A stretch of 32,290 nt of DNA from Paulinella micropora (Eukaryota; Cercozoa; Imbricatea; Euglyphida), in NCBI GenBank assembly GCA_009731375.1, contig BJOX01000359.1, positions 186,171 to 218,460 on the forward strand, given 5' to 3'. Positions within the stretch are counted from its first letter, which is position 1. Every line of letters starts with the position of its first letter. The notes below the pieces were generated by a model. The model was given only the letters and a program-made list of their open reading frames with translations, made no database searches and was not told the origin of the DNA. This document shows, piece by piece, positions 1 to 9,067 of the stretch. Both the position numbers and the translations under genes were made by a program.

Positions 1-80
1 CACACCCCCCCCCACCCCCCCCCCCCCCCTTTTTTTTTTTTTTTTTTTATTATTTTTTTTTACCTTGGCTAAAAAAAAAT
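1..80. repeat. Low-complexity C-run/T-run at window edge
   Basis: The first 60 bases are nearly pure C, then pure T with one A, followed by an A-run near 71-79. This is simple sequence with no coding content. Confidence 0.9.
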
Positions 81-106
81 AACAGCCGTTGTGGCAAGTC
101 ATCAAG

Positions 107-262
107 ATGTCGAAGCTTCGATTCGTGAGATGGAACGAGAAAGGTCGGCGTGCAGTGGGTGTCGTGGCGGCTGGAACTGGACCTGACGGCCGCTTATCCC
201 GGCTGGTCCGTCGAGTTTGCGCCCGTTCCGTTGCTGTCCAACAACCACTGCCCTCAAAATGA
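107..262 (+). other. Short GC-rich open frame, unassigned
   Basis: An ATG at 107 opens a 51-codon frame ending in TGA at 260-262. The predicted peptide is Arg/Val-rich and basic and begins MSKLRFVRWNEKGRR. The stretch is clearly more GC-rich than the DNA after it, so it may be the remnant or first exon of a gene. I recognise no family and see no second exon. Chance is a real possibility. Bases 263-512 hold nothing I can support. Confidence 0.15.
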
Positions 263-512
263 CGCTTTTAAAAACGAATTCGCTCTCCTATTAATCTCCC
301 GCACAATCAATACGAGAGCACAAAACACCCCAAAGAGCCCTCCACAGACCACCCCGTTGAATAAAGAAAAAATAAAACTCGTCCAAAAAAAACCACCATT
401 TTAATAAACCTTACAAGGTTTCAAGAGAGACAACCCAATTGATTGTTTCTTCGTTATTCCCAACCTTTTTCGTCAAGAGTTGGTCTGCTACTTCATTCGG
501 CTCTCCCATAGT

Positions 513-543
513 CTATTACACACACCAAAAGCATGTGTAATAG
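513..543 (-). terminator. Perfect 10-bp hairpin, candidate 3'-end signal
   Basis: CTATTACACA at 513-522 is the exact reverse complement of TGTGTAATAG at 534-543, with an 11-base loop. It lies about 75 bases beyond the TAA of the minus-strand coiled-coil gene. Giant viruses such as Mimivirus are known to end transcripts at palindromic hairpins. That this hairpin does so is inference. Confidence 0.35.
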
Positions 544-616
544 AAATTTCTTTGAATTAGGGTGGGGTTTAAACCCCTGGTTTTTAGAAAAACCAACTGA
601 TTACACTAAGTCTTTT

Positions 617-1150
617 TTATTCCGAGTTGCTATCCGCACTCTCGGTTCTATAGACTCTGTGCATATTCCTATCGTTTTCACGTTTAATATTTCTATTAAT
701 ACTATCATTTACGTATTCGTTAATACCATCACTAGAGTATTTGTTAAAAGAAGAATTAAACGATAAATGTTCTTTCTCAATACCAACGAGAATTCTATTA
801 AAGACAATAGCGGAAAGTTGGCCACGATTATCTTTTTTCCACTTATAGAAATTATCCCGTTCTTTGTTTATTTTTTTTTCTAATTTCTTTTGTTTCAAGC
901 AAAAAATTTTATCTCCATCTACTTCATTATTTTCAATACTCAATCGTTGCAACATCTCATTAATCGCCTCAACCTTAATTAGGTCGGGCTGTTTCTTTTC
1001 AACGAGACGCGCAATTTCTTTATCAGTCTTCGTAATTCTTTCTTTGCAAGCGATTTTATCTTTATTTAGTCTATCCTTAGAAGTTCTACGAATCTCAAAT
1101 TCCTCCAACCAATCCGATTTAGTTTTAGTTCTTCTAGGAATTAAGTCCAT
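617..1150 (-). CDS. Lys/Glu-rich coiled-coil protein of AT-rich element
   Basis: A 177-residue protein starting at the ATG at 1150 (MDLIPRRTKTKSDW) and ending in TAA at 617. The frame is open further upstream, but that part only translates the palindromic repeats at 1154-1263, so the ATG at 1150 is the better start. Residues about 10-120 are rich in K, E, D, I and L with heptad-like spacing, which suggests a long coiled coil. The tail is N/S/R-rich. No enzyme motif, membrane segment or cysteine cluster is visible, and I do not recognise the family. Its AT-rich codon use matches the integrase remnant at 1410-2020 on the same strand and differs from the rest of the window, so both probably belong to one Polinton-like insertion. 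It could encode a structural or DNA-binding protein, but that is a guess. Confidence 0.5.
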   Translation of the reverse strand: MDLIPRRTKTKSDWLEEFEIRRTSKDRLNKDKIACKERITKTDKEIARLVEKKQPDLIKVEAINEMLQRLSIENNEVDGDKIFCLKQKKLEKKINKERDNFYKWKKDNRGQLSAIVFNRILVGIEKEHLSFNSSFNKYSSDGINEYVNDSINRNIKRENDRNMHRVYRTESADSNSE

Positions 1151-1153
1151 TAC

Positions 1154-1263
1154 TGCGACAAAAAAATGAAATTCTGTCGCAACTCCTGCGACACTGCGAC
1201 AAAAAAGTGAAATTCTGTCGCAACTCCTGCGACACTGCGACAAAAAAGTGAAATTTTGTCGCA
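1154..1263. repeat. Three tandem 41-bp units, each a TGCGACA/TGTCGCA palindrome
   Basis: Copies lie at 1154-1181, 1195-1222 and 1236-1263, a strict 41-bp period. Each has TGCGACA, an A-rich then AT-rich middle, and TGTCGCA, forming a 7-bp stem. Spacers share CTCCTGCGACAC. The array sits between the end of the integrase remnant and the start codon at 1150, leaving only 3 bases. It could be a set of protein-binding sites, tandem transcript-end hairpins or an origin-like array. Confidence 0.85.
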
Positions 1264-1409
1264 TGGTGATATTCGCGGGAATAGAATTTTCTAGAATTTG
1301 ACGTGCGGATATTAATACTTCAAATACTTTTTTCCTATATCACTGGTAAATTCTCTCCATGGCTAGACTAATGGGTTCGACGTAGTCATTGAAATTTTAG
1401 GTTGCGGGT

Positions 1410-2020
1410 TCAATTCCGATGGAAGTTTACCCATAGCGAACAATCTTTTATTTTTTCTTCTTTTTTTTGCTTATAATCTAATATTACTTTTGCCTTTTTT
1501 TCTCGCTTACTAGTCCTGATATTCTCTGGTTGAATGTCTTCTCTTTTTAATAATTCTTTTGTCTTTTTCTCTTTAATAACTTCTTTAGTTTGCTCCTTCA
1601 TATCTTTTTCTTCGTCAATTGGTAACAAAATCAGTTTTCAATAAATCACGTGGACTTACTAACTCATCGTTATTTAATATGATTTTAAACCCCTTTCGCC
1701 CCTTGACTTTATAAATAATTTTGCTGAAAGTCTTTCCGCCTTTGGAGAAAACATTCCTTTTGTTTTCTTTTCTTACACTATCGCCAACATTAAATTCGTC
1801 AATTAAATTATCACGCGTTATCGCTTGTTTATTTTTGTCTCTCCCGAAAAATACATCAGATGGTTTGGCTTTAATTCCTCTATGAACTTTATGATTATAA
1901 GCATCTACTAAGTCTTGAATATAACTAACTCAATCAAAATTACGATTGGTTTCAAATAAAAGGTCAAGCCATCTCCTAATACTTCTTATCACTCTATCAA
2001 CAACCGCAAGCGCTCTATTA
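1410..2020 (-). pseudogene. C-terminal remnant of Polinton/Maverick-type integrase
   Basis: Reading from about 2015 down to 1410, the translation shows NRALAVVDRVIRSIRRWLD, then after an in-frame TGA (1930-1932) VSYIQDLVDAYNHKVHRGIK and AKPSDVFFG. This pattern (alternating helix, YN...H.G/I, KPSDV) is the end of the rve/DDE core of Polinton, virophage and related integrases. The TGA stands where such enzymes usually have Trp, consistent with TGG to TGA. Next comes a small beta-rich module (FNVGDSVRKENK, KGRKGFKIILNNDELVSPRD), as expected of their chromo/SH3-like tail. Near 1620 the frame shifts by one into a Lys/Glu-rich tail ending at 1410. The catalytic Asp-Asp-Glu half is missing: upstream of about 2015 the reading frame becomes unrelated and more GC-rich. 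A retroviral-type integrase is the alternative. Confidence 0.6.
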
Positions 2021-2957
2021 CCACCTCTAATAGCCTTCTCAAACACCATGGTGGCCTTCAAGTATTTGAACTTCGTTGCCATCCTACTCACCCATGTCCA
2101 CTGATGCTGTTCGATTGTATCAAGCAGCTCGTTAAGGGTGTCCCGGGCTTGGGCAGCTGCTGTTGAATCGTCCTCAGAGGGGAGAAGCTGTTTCTTCCAG
2201 CTCTTGTGCTCTGTGAGGGTGAGATTCCAAATTGCAACCGCAGCACTCAGGTTTCGTGCTGAAACTATATTCCAAGCTTGTATCTCCGAGATAAACACCA
2301 GCAACCCTGCCGAGTTGGGCCACTTTGTGTCTGTAGCTAGTTCTTTATCTGGGTCCTGTGTGAAAGGAAAGGTGAGAGAGGGTTGCAGATCCTTTTTCTC
2401 GACGATAAGGTATTCAGCACAGCTGGGTACCTTTGGTGGTTTATCTGCCACGCTTCGTCTAATAAGGATTCACGCACGGTTGCTAGAACCCTGTAGAGGT
2501 CCATAACATGATGTATGGTAGCGGTACCATTTGCAGTAAGGCTAGGATTGAACAAATGCATTAGTCCAATAGCCCCTTGTATCGAGGGCTCCTTGAACAT
2601 ACACCTGTACCAAGTTGCCTCCTCGTACATATTATTTGGGAAAAGATGCATCGAGTTGTCGCTTGGGTTTGTCCAATGTTCCTCGTCATCTTGAGGGTTG
2701 CCTGGCCATCCCTCGGCTGGGCCTCGGTATCGGTCCAGCACCACCTTCGTTTGAATTGCAGGAGCCGGAATTACCAACCCATTGTCGGGCCCTCTCCATG
2801 GGGAGCGAGGGACAGGTTCCTCCTGTGCTCGTCCTCCTCCCCTTGCGGGAGTGGTAAAACCGCCGCCTGTGGCGGGCGTGTCGTTACCGTCTGCTTCGTC
2901 AGACATGTCGAGTTTTATAGCGATGGATGATCTCGTTTTAGAGCCTATCCACGCCAT
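2021..2957 (-). pseudogene. Unrecognised protein with one frameshift, cut at its C-terminus
   Basis: The ATG at 2957 starts MAWIGSKTRSSIAIKLDMSD; an alternative Met lies at residue 18. A Gly/Pro/Arg-rich leader (residues about 20-80) is followed by a folded-looking helical part with many Trp/Met/His residues. Around 2400-2450 the coding signal moves to another frame (the YLIVEKKDLQPSLTF stretch) and runs helical to about 2030, where it fuses to the integrase remnant. No CCHC zinc knuckle, protease or polymerase motif is present. A disordered leader before an all-helical body would suit a retroelement Gag or capsid-like protein, but it does not visibly resemble the Gag at 26537-27860. The C-terminus looks lost at the junction with the AT-rich block. 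Confidence 0.4.
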
Positions 2958-4538
2958 GTTCAGTGTGCCCCTGAAGGGTCGAAACGAGCAGATGGAGTCG
3001 TATGTTCTCGTGTTGTGTAAGTGTGCTGTTGTGTTTGTCTTTTTTTGTCGTGTGTTCTGTTCACTGTGTCGTCAATGCTTGTGTCAAGCACGATGTTATA
3101 CAACACGACAACCAACTCACACCCAACACAACAATTAACAAATAACAGTCAAGGAATTGGTGGACTCACCCTCCCCCTCTGTCGGGGGAAGCCTTGCTGT
3201 TCCTTCTGCCAAGCCAGACGATGTGTACTTGTGCACCCTGACAAAGTACACCACACTTGTGCTTCACAAACAAGTCGGTTAGCAACCTTACTCCACCCTC
3301 GTGCGTACACAATCAAGAATCGTTCAAAAAGGTTTTCAATGATCCTTTCTGGGCTCAGCCCAATAGGTCACTGTTATTATCCTTTTGTGAAAGAAGCTTT
3401 GCCTTTTTGAGTTATGGGGGGTGTGTTTGTGAGTGTTCTCGTGTGTGTGTATATGTCTGTGTGTACCGAGTGCTGTTGACTCTTCACACAACAACGGCTG
3501 ATGCCTTGTGAGTTGCTCGGTGTCCGAGTTTTTGTTCTTGGTGACCTATTTGACACCACACACACGTTGTTAGTGCTCGGATGTGATGTGAGGTGTGTGT
3601 CTCGTCTGTGTGTCTACGAGAGTGTGTATGCCTGTGTGTGTACCGAGTGCCATAGACTCTTCACACACTTGTTGTCGATTGTCTTGGAAGCCACTCGGTA
3701 TCAGAGTTCTTGTCCTTGTTGACTTATATGACACCACACAACACGTTTGGAGTGTTTGAGTGTGATGTGGGGTGTGTGTTTCGTTGTTTGTGAACAAAAA
3801 TAAAAATTGTTCCCAAAACACACTCCTTTTTAGCCTCCCTGTCTTCAATTTGCACTCAATTCCCCCGGCCTATGTCTTAATAGACTGGCCTACCACCCCT
3901 TTGAGAGATGGCTACCTTCTTTGGTATGGGATGGGTGTTGTTTGTATAAACAGGTTTTATGCCAAAGGAATAGGATTCTGTATGTGTGTTGTTTGTTTGT
4001 TTTCCTTCTGCCTCGTTGCACGTATTGGCGTGTCAACAACGTTTGTGTGTGTTACGTGTTTGTGGCAGTACAAACAAGAGTTAGAGCGTGTAATTGTTTG
4101 TTATTCTCCTCGTGAGGAGTATGTGTAGCTATACGTGTAGGAGTGTTGACAGAATTGATAGGAGGGTGTTTTCCTTCTCCTTGTGTGTGTTTGTTAAGCA
4201 CTCCTCCGGCTCGACAATGTGTCGATAGTCACACTAGTGAGCCCCCTAATGTTTCTGCCCCACTGAGTACACTTTCTATGCACCTTACACACTCCAAACA
4301 CACTGCTTGAGGTGTCAAGGTCGTACACACAACGAGTGTCTTGCCGTGCCGCTTTATGGGCCTCTGTGCAAGATTTCACTGTTGTTTTTGTGCGCTGCAA
4401 GCTGCTAACACCTCCCCCAACTCCTTTCCTACACTCCTCCACTACCTTTCCTTTTTGCTTTGCTTAGGGGAGTGGCTATTTTTCAAATTTCTGAATTGAA
4501 ATTGGAGCATATGAAAATCTAGGCTGGGACTCCACTTT
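2958..4538. other. GT-rich non-coding stretch
   Basis: The plus strand is dominated by GTGTGT-type runs and ACACA blocks. Open frames here are short, cysteine-rich by composition (TGT repeats) and change with every frame, so I call none of them. The stretch includes a 177-bp duplication listed separately. Bases 4440-4538 are AT-rich and lead into the LTR. No promoter or RNA gene is recognisable. Confidence 0.6.
3420..3790. repeat. Two diverged tandem copies of a ~177-bp GT-rich unit
   Basis: Matching anchors recur at constant distance: GTACCGAG at 3463 and 3640 (177 bp), and TGACACCACAC at 3551 and 3729 (178 bp). Shared blocks include the GACTCTTCACAC segment and a TTCTTG...TGAC segment. This is a minisatellite-like duplication. 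Confidence 0.7.
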
Positions 4539-4920
4539 TGTCGGTTATAATCAAAAGATATTATTTAATGTAAGCCGGGGTATTTATCCTTCCAATTCCA
4601 CAGCACTCTGAAAATAACCTAATCATCCTCCTCTACAAAGAGAGGAAACCAGTATGGCGGAAAATGTAGGAGACTGTCAGAGCCAAGCAACAAAAATGGA
4701 AAACAGATGCATTTCCCAGTGTCACCCCTAACGATAATATTATACTGCTTAAAAAAGTAATACCGGTTATGAATCGTAATATTATCATCGTTTTCAACCG
4801 GCTCAAAAGTATATAAATAAAAACGGATATAACTACATCTTAAAGAGATATAGCTCTTCTATACATCACTGTGTATAGGGGTAAAAGAAAAGGTCGCATA
4901 TTTACCTATCTGCACCTACA
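4539..4920 (-). repeat. LTR copy 1 (382 bp), 3' LTR of the first Ty3/gypsy element
   Basis: It is bounded by TGT...ACA and matches 15212-15590 over its full length: about nine substitutions and one 3-bp deletion, roughly 97.6% identity. The minus-strand pol frame runs right up to its inner edge, which makes it the 3' LTR of an element read on the minus strand. Immediately inside is a purine-rich stretch (AGAAAGGCAAGC on the minus strand) that may be the polypurine tract. A TATATAAATA block lies at 4810-4819. The bases flanking the two LTR copies do not form a target-site duplication. Confidence 0.8.
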
Positions 4921-6735
4921 GCTTGCCTTTCTGGAAGACGTGCAAAGGAAAGGTTTCGCCGGTGATGCGGGGACCTCGAAGACGCTTAAGAACATTGGCG
5001 GGTAGCCGGCCTTTATCCTTGATCTTCTTGAAGTGGCGCTACTCGATGTGACGGTGGACGACCTGATCGTTCGTGATGTCGAAGTTGAGGGGCTTCCAAT
5101 GGGCTAGGGGTTTGCTCCAGCTCTGAATGGTAGCTTTGTCCTTCGTATCTTCGTAGATGGGACGGAAGAGGGGGTTGGTAGCCGAGGTTGTACCGAGTCA
5201 CCTGATGAACTACGAGGTCGTCTTCCTCGTTTTCCGGATCCTCGTCCAAAACGATGCCAAGCTTAACCTGGTTGCGGTCGATGAATGCAATGACCTCACC
5301 TGTGGTATAGTTGACGGAGTCGTCATCGTAGCTGTCTACTGCAACTGCATTGAGCGGGTTGACGCCGTCGGTGGGAGCAGTGTAGGGAGAGAGATGGGAG
5401 CGGTCGATACGCTTCAATATTTTGCTGGTCTTGAGGTGACGAAGCTTGAAACAGTTGGAGTTGACTTGCTCCAAGATCGTGTAGGGGCCGTCAAATTGGA
5501 GGACGGACGAGGCGGGGGTGCCTTGCTTTGATGGCTTTGGGCGGTAGACGGTGACGGTGTCGCCAACCTTCCACTCTTTGACAGCCTTGCGGCGGCCCTT
5601 GTTCTTCTGAGCGACGGACCGGGCGCGGGAGACGTCCGTGTACCTACTGATGTAAGCTGTGACGGCGGTGCGTGCGTGGCGTAACAGTTCTATTTGCTCT
5701 GAAGATTGAAGCGAAAGCGTAGGGGAAGCGTCGAGAGCGGCGCTTGAGGCGGAGGCGCGGGCAGTAACGATATCCGGGGAATCGAAAAAGTCCAGTGTGC
5801 ACCGGGGTTTGCGCGCTAGCATGCCCTCGAAGGCGGTTGTGCCGGTAGCCGTGGACACGTAGGTGTTTTGGGCGAAAGAGAGGGACGGGATGATGCTAGG
5901 CCATATCGATTTATCTGCCTTAGGCAGAGATTGGATCGCTGTGCGAATCGCCTTATGACGGCATTCCACGAAGCCGAGTTGATGGTGCGAGTAGGGCGCG
6001 GTGGTCAGCCAGTCGAGGCCGGCCTCCCTGCAGAAACGCTTGGCGAGCGTACCTACAAATGAACTGTGGTAATCGGAAAAGATGGATTCCGAAAAACCAA
6101 AGATGTATGCCCATCGATTGAGAATGATCTCAACTGTCTCTTCGGCGGAGGTGGAGATGCAGGGAACGAATTGAAGAAATCCTGAGAAAAGATCGATGAT
6201 CGTCATGACATACTGAAAAACAACGCCCGCAATGCCGACGTGCATATGGTCGATGCCGATGCCTTGGCCTTGACTGCTCCACTTCAGCGAAGAGTAGCGG
6301 CCATGATTGAGGGTGAGGCGGGCGTGGACGAGTTGGCAAAAGTGGCAGTCGCGGAGGGCGGCGAGGACGTCAAGGTGCATGATATCCGATACGGAACCAA
6401 ATGTAGCGCTCCTTGATGAAGGGGACGAGTGTCGGCGCTTTGGCGTGGTTCTGCATCAAATGTGCGTAGTTGATCAGCGAGCGGCGTAGCTCTTCCGGAA
6501 TATAGATCTTCAGCGTTGACTGCTTGTCGTCGACAAAGACGGCGAGGCCTTGGCGAAGAGTCAACTCTGTTGATCCGGCGGAGACGGTAGTGACGTCGTC
6601 AGTCCAGAGAGGGGCCGTGAAAGCGTCTTGTCGTTGCGCGTCCATGATTTGTTGGCGCGAGACGCTCGGGGCGTGCGAGGCGGTGACCAGAGGATATATG
6701 TAGTGTTGTTCCAGACGAGGCCAGAGACTAGCCAC
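4916..6735 (-). pseudogene. Integrase region of element A, with GPY/F module and C-terminal extension
   Basis: The His half of the zinc-binding motif (INYAHLMQNH) is read in the frame ending at 6370. The Cys pair (DCHFCQ) is in the next frame, after a shift near 6375. The DDE core follows: Asp in GIDHMHVG, Asp in FSDYHSSF and Glu in GFVECRH, with 35 residues between the last two, the standard D,D-35-E spacing. SDYHSSF replaces the usual SDRG-type motif but keeps the Asp. A GPY/F module follows (QFDGPYTILEQV), then an acidic extension (GEVIAFIDRNQVKLGIVLDE). At 5170-5174 a run of five G (C on the coding strand) shifts the frame. With one base fewer the protein continues to about 4919, past one in-frame TAG (5039-5041). 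Its stop TAG (4916-4918) lies inside the LTR. Role: insertion of element cDNA. Confidence 0.75.
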
Positions 6736-7500
6736 ACTAAGTTGTCGTCAAGAAAGAGAGTCTTGCAACACGTCTCGACAGCCTCTTGTGGGAGGGTATG
6801 GTCCGGGACGCAGTGGACGAGGTCTTGCGGCATGGGCAGGGCAAATGGCTTGCGAAGGGCGAACATATCACGCGCGATGGCCGGAGAGCATTCAGCAGCG
6901 GGGATGACAATAGCCATGTCCCACGGAACCTGAATACTGCGTAAGGTTGGGCCTGCGCGGAGGATGCGACAGGAGAGAGACTTGAGTTTCGTGTGCCTTC
7001 CACAGCGAGCCAAATAGTTGAGCCTGCTCTGGGCAGTGGAATCGTTGCGAGGAGCTGTAAGGTAGCCTCTGCTTCACCGATGAGGGTCGGGACGCCTGGG
7101 CTGATGCAAGGGACACGGGACAGACCATCCGAGAGGAGGTTTTGCTTACCAGGGAGGTATTCCACTTTGAAGCGAATCGTCTGGAGATTTTCTAAAACCC
7201 ATCCGACGACCATAGGGCTGCGAGCGTGCCATAACCACAAGAGTGGCCGGTGATCGGTGACGATGGTGAGTTCAAAATCGCTAGCGTCGATGTAGTAGCG
7301 GCACTGTTGAACTCCGTAGATGACACCATAGGCTTCTCGCACATAGGTCGCCCAGCGGGTTTGCGTATCTGTGAACTTGAGAGAGAAGTACTGGATGACC
7401 GGGGCGTCGCGGTCAGGGCCTGTATGAAGGGCGCACCGATGCCTAGTTGGCTGGCGTCTGTCCGAAGGCACAGATGATGAGTGGAATCGTACTTGGCCAG
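6736..7500 (-). pseudogene. RNase H domain of element A plus spacer to integrase
   Basis: The RNase H acidic residues are visible in order. The first Asp is in LRTDASQLGIGA, read in the RT frame near 7470. Glu is in REAYGVIYGV, Asp in IVTDHRPLLWLW and the last Asp in LSDGLSRVPC, all read in the next frame. This is the usual Ty3/gypsy layout (TDAS, REALA-like, TDH, DALSR-like). After LSDGLSR the coding signal shifts frame near 7010 and again near 6735, through a spacer that links to the integrase zinc finger. The enzyme removes RNA from RNA/DNA hybrids during reverse transcription. All catalytic residues remain but the frames are broken. Confidence 0.75.
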
Positions 7501-8725
7501 GCGGAGCTTTCTCATACGTTTCCGCTCTTCCCGATGAAGGTAGGGTTGACCTGTTGGTCGGGCGTGAGTCGACTTCAGTAAGTTCGTAAGAGGGGATACA
7601 AGGCGAGAGTAGTCGGGCATATGAGCCTGTATGAAGTTGGTCATACCTAGAACGGATCGAATCTCAGACACATTGGAGGGATCAGGCATTCGGAGGATAG
7701 CGTCGATCTTAGCTGTGTCTGCGGCGGTGCCTTTCTTGCTGCATTTCTTGCCAAGTATGATGAGTTCGTGGTATCCCAGGCGGAGTTTGCGCGCCGATTC
7801 GTGAAGACCGGAGGCGTCTATGCTGGAAAAGATGCCACGGATCTGGTCTAAGTGTGTTTGGAAATCGTTTGCACCAGCGGTAACATCGTCGAGATATGCG
7901 CCTGCTGTAGAGATAGCTGGGGGCGGCTTGTTCCAAAAGGGGAGAGGTTGAAATGACTTCTCGATTGCACGTTGAAAATCTCCGGGGGCGCGATGTACAC
8001 CTTGGGGCATAAAGTTGGGGACCAATAGGCCTAGAGGGGTCCACACGGCTAAGAAGTCTCGGCTATCATCGTCGGGGTTCAGGCGAAGGTGGGAAAAACC
8101 GTCTACCATGTCGATGGAGCTGAGATAGTGCCAGCCGGCGAATCTCTCGCGGTAATGATCCGGGTTCGGGAGACCTGGAACTGGGAGGTGAAGGTTGTCA
8201 TTTGGAAAGGCGGTAGTCGTAGACGTTCCGAATGTCACGGATGACCTCCTTCGCGATATCCTCAAATTTCCCGACCGGGCAGCTGCAGCTCGCCCATGTG
8301 CATTGTGCGGAGGCGTAGCTCCATGTGCCAGCGCGAAGGACGTCCGTAGCCCAGCCAGTAAGATATTCGCCCACTGCCGGGGTCCAGCGCGGGCATGGGA
8401 CCGCGACTGGTTTGGCATTCGGTTTGAGCCGAAGGGACACGACAGTGTGTTTGAAAACGCCTGCCTTGTCCTGAAAGATGTGGTCGAATTCTCGTATGAG
8501 GGCCCAGAGTTGGTCTTGCTGAGGTTTGGTGAGGCTTGGGTTGACCGCTTCGGGAGGAAACTTGGGACCTAGTGGTGCCGCCTTTTGTTCTGCTCGCTTA
8601 GTGAGGAAGTTGCGGCAAAGTCGTTCTGAGATGAAGAACCATGGGGCCGGGTGGGCACCCTGGATTGTTGTCGCCGTGCAGAAAAGCATGCGAGGGTCAG
8701 GACATATCTGCGCGAACTCCTCCAT
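7490..8725 (-). pseudogene. Reverse transcriptase domain of element A
   Basis: The N-terminal part (FPPEAVNPSLTKPQQDQLW, then EFDHIFQDKAGVF) is read from about 8770 down to about 8200. The frame then shifts, and the palm continues as HYLSSIDMVDGFSHLRL (first catalytic Asp), VPNFMPQGVHRAPGDFQRAI (the MPFGL..APATFQ-like motif) and AGAYLDDVTAG, the YxDD catalytic box, at about 7884-7896. The following LGMTNFIQAHMPDYSRLVSP is the typical connection after the thumb. These motifs in this order establish a Ty3/gypsy RT. A second frame change near 7475 separates it from most of RNase H. Confidence 0.8.
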
Positions 8726-8792
8726 GAAGGGGTCGAGATTCGCGACGGGCGGGCCCCGAGGTCGGTCAGAAGCGCCGGAGGGTCGGGCGGCC

Positions 8793-9067
8793 TCAGTTGC
8801 TTAGAGTCTGGAGAAGGCTCCAGATTTGATTGTCAGGCCTGACTTTGCGTATTGCCCAGTCTCTGGGTGATGCCAGTGCCAGGCCGAGCGAGCATTTGAA
8901 ACTGACGACGATGTTGAGGTCCGACCGATGAGCGAGCCAAGCGCGCGGCGTAATGACGATCTCCAGGAGCGTCGGATCATGGGGCTGGACGCACGGGAGG
9001 TTGTCGAGGCCGGGCTTGTTGGTTACAGCCCTTACGCCTGTGGCGTTGTCGTTGTCGTCGACGTTGT
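8793..9067 (-). pseudogene. Leader part of element A pol, unassigned
   Basis: About 90 residues upstream of RT (NKPGLDNLPCVQPHDPTLLE, then ITPRAWLAHRSDLNIV) are read in one frame, which ends in TGA near 8793. The coding signal then moves one frame on, toward PRGPPVANLDPFMEE of the RT N-terminus. No Asp-Thr/Ser-Gly protease box is present, so the protease is either lost or further upstream of the truncation. The 5' boundary at about 9067 is where the cysteine-rich gene frame ends. Confidence 0.4.

Larger units (their letters stand above)
4539..9067 (-). mobile_element. 5'-truncated Ty3/gypsy retroelement (element A)
   Basis: The order on the minus strand is a short unassigned leader, RT, RNase H, integrase, 3' LTR, which is the Ty3/gypsy (Metaviridae) order. 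No Gag or protease is found. The 5' side stops near 9067, where a cysteine-rich protein frame takes over. At least seven frame changes break pol. The codons otherwise stay meaningful, so the copy is either fairly young or carries sequence indel errors. Its proteins are clearly different from those of the element at 19823-27860. Confidence 0.8.

Noticed and set aside
1344-1431. tRNA-like segment with GGTTCAATTCC B-box and a GGTAAAT/GTTTACC end pairing
   Set aside because: The T-stem has two mismatches, no anticodon stem forms, and the outer pairing is out of register with the T-arm. It may be a chance B-box.
2958-4440. Many Cys/Val-rich open frames on both strands
   Set aside because: They arise from GT repeats, show no motif and are not continuous.
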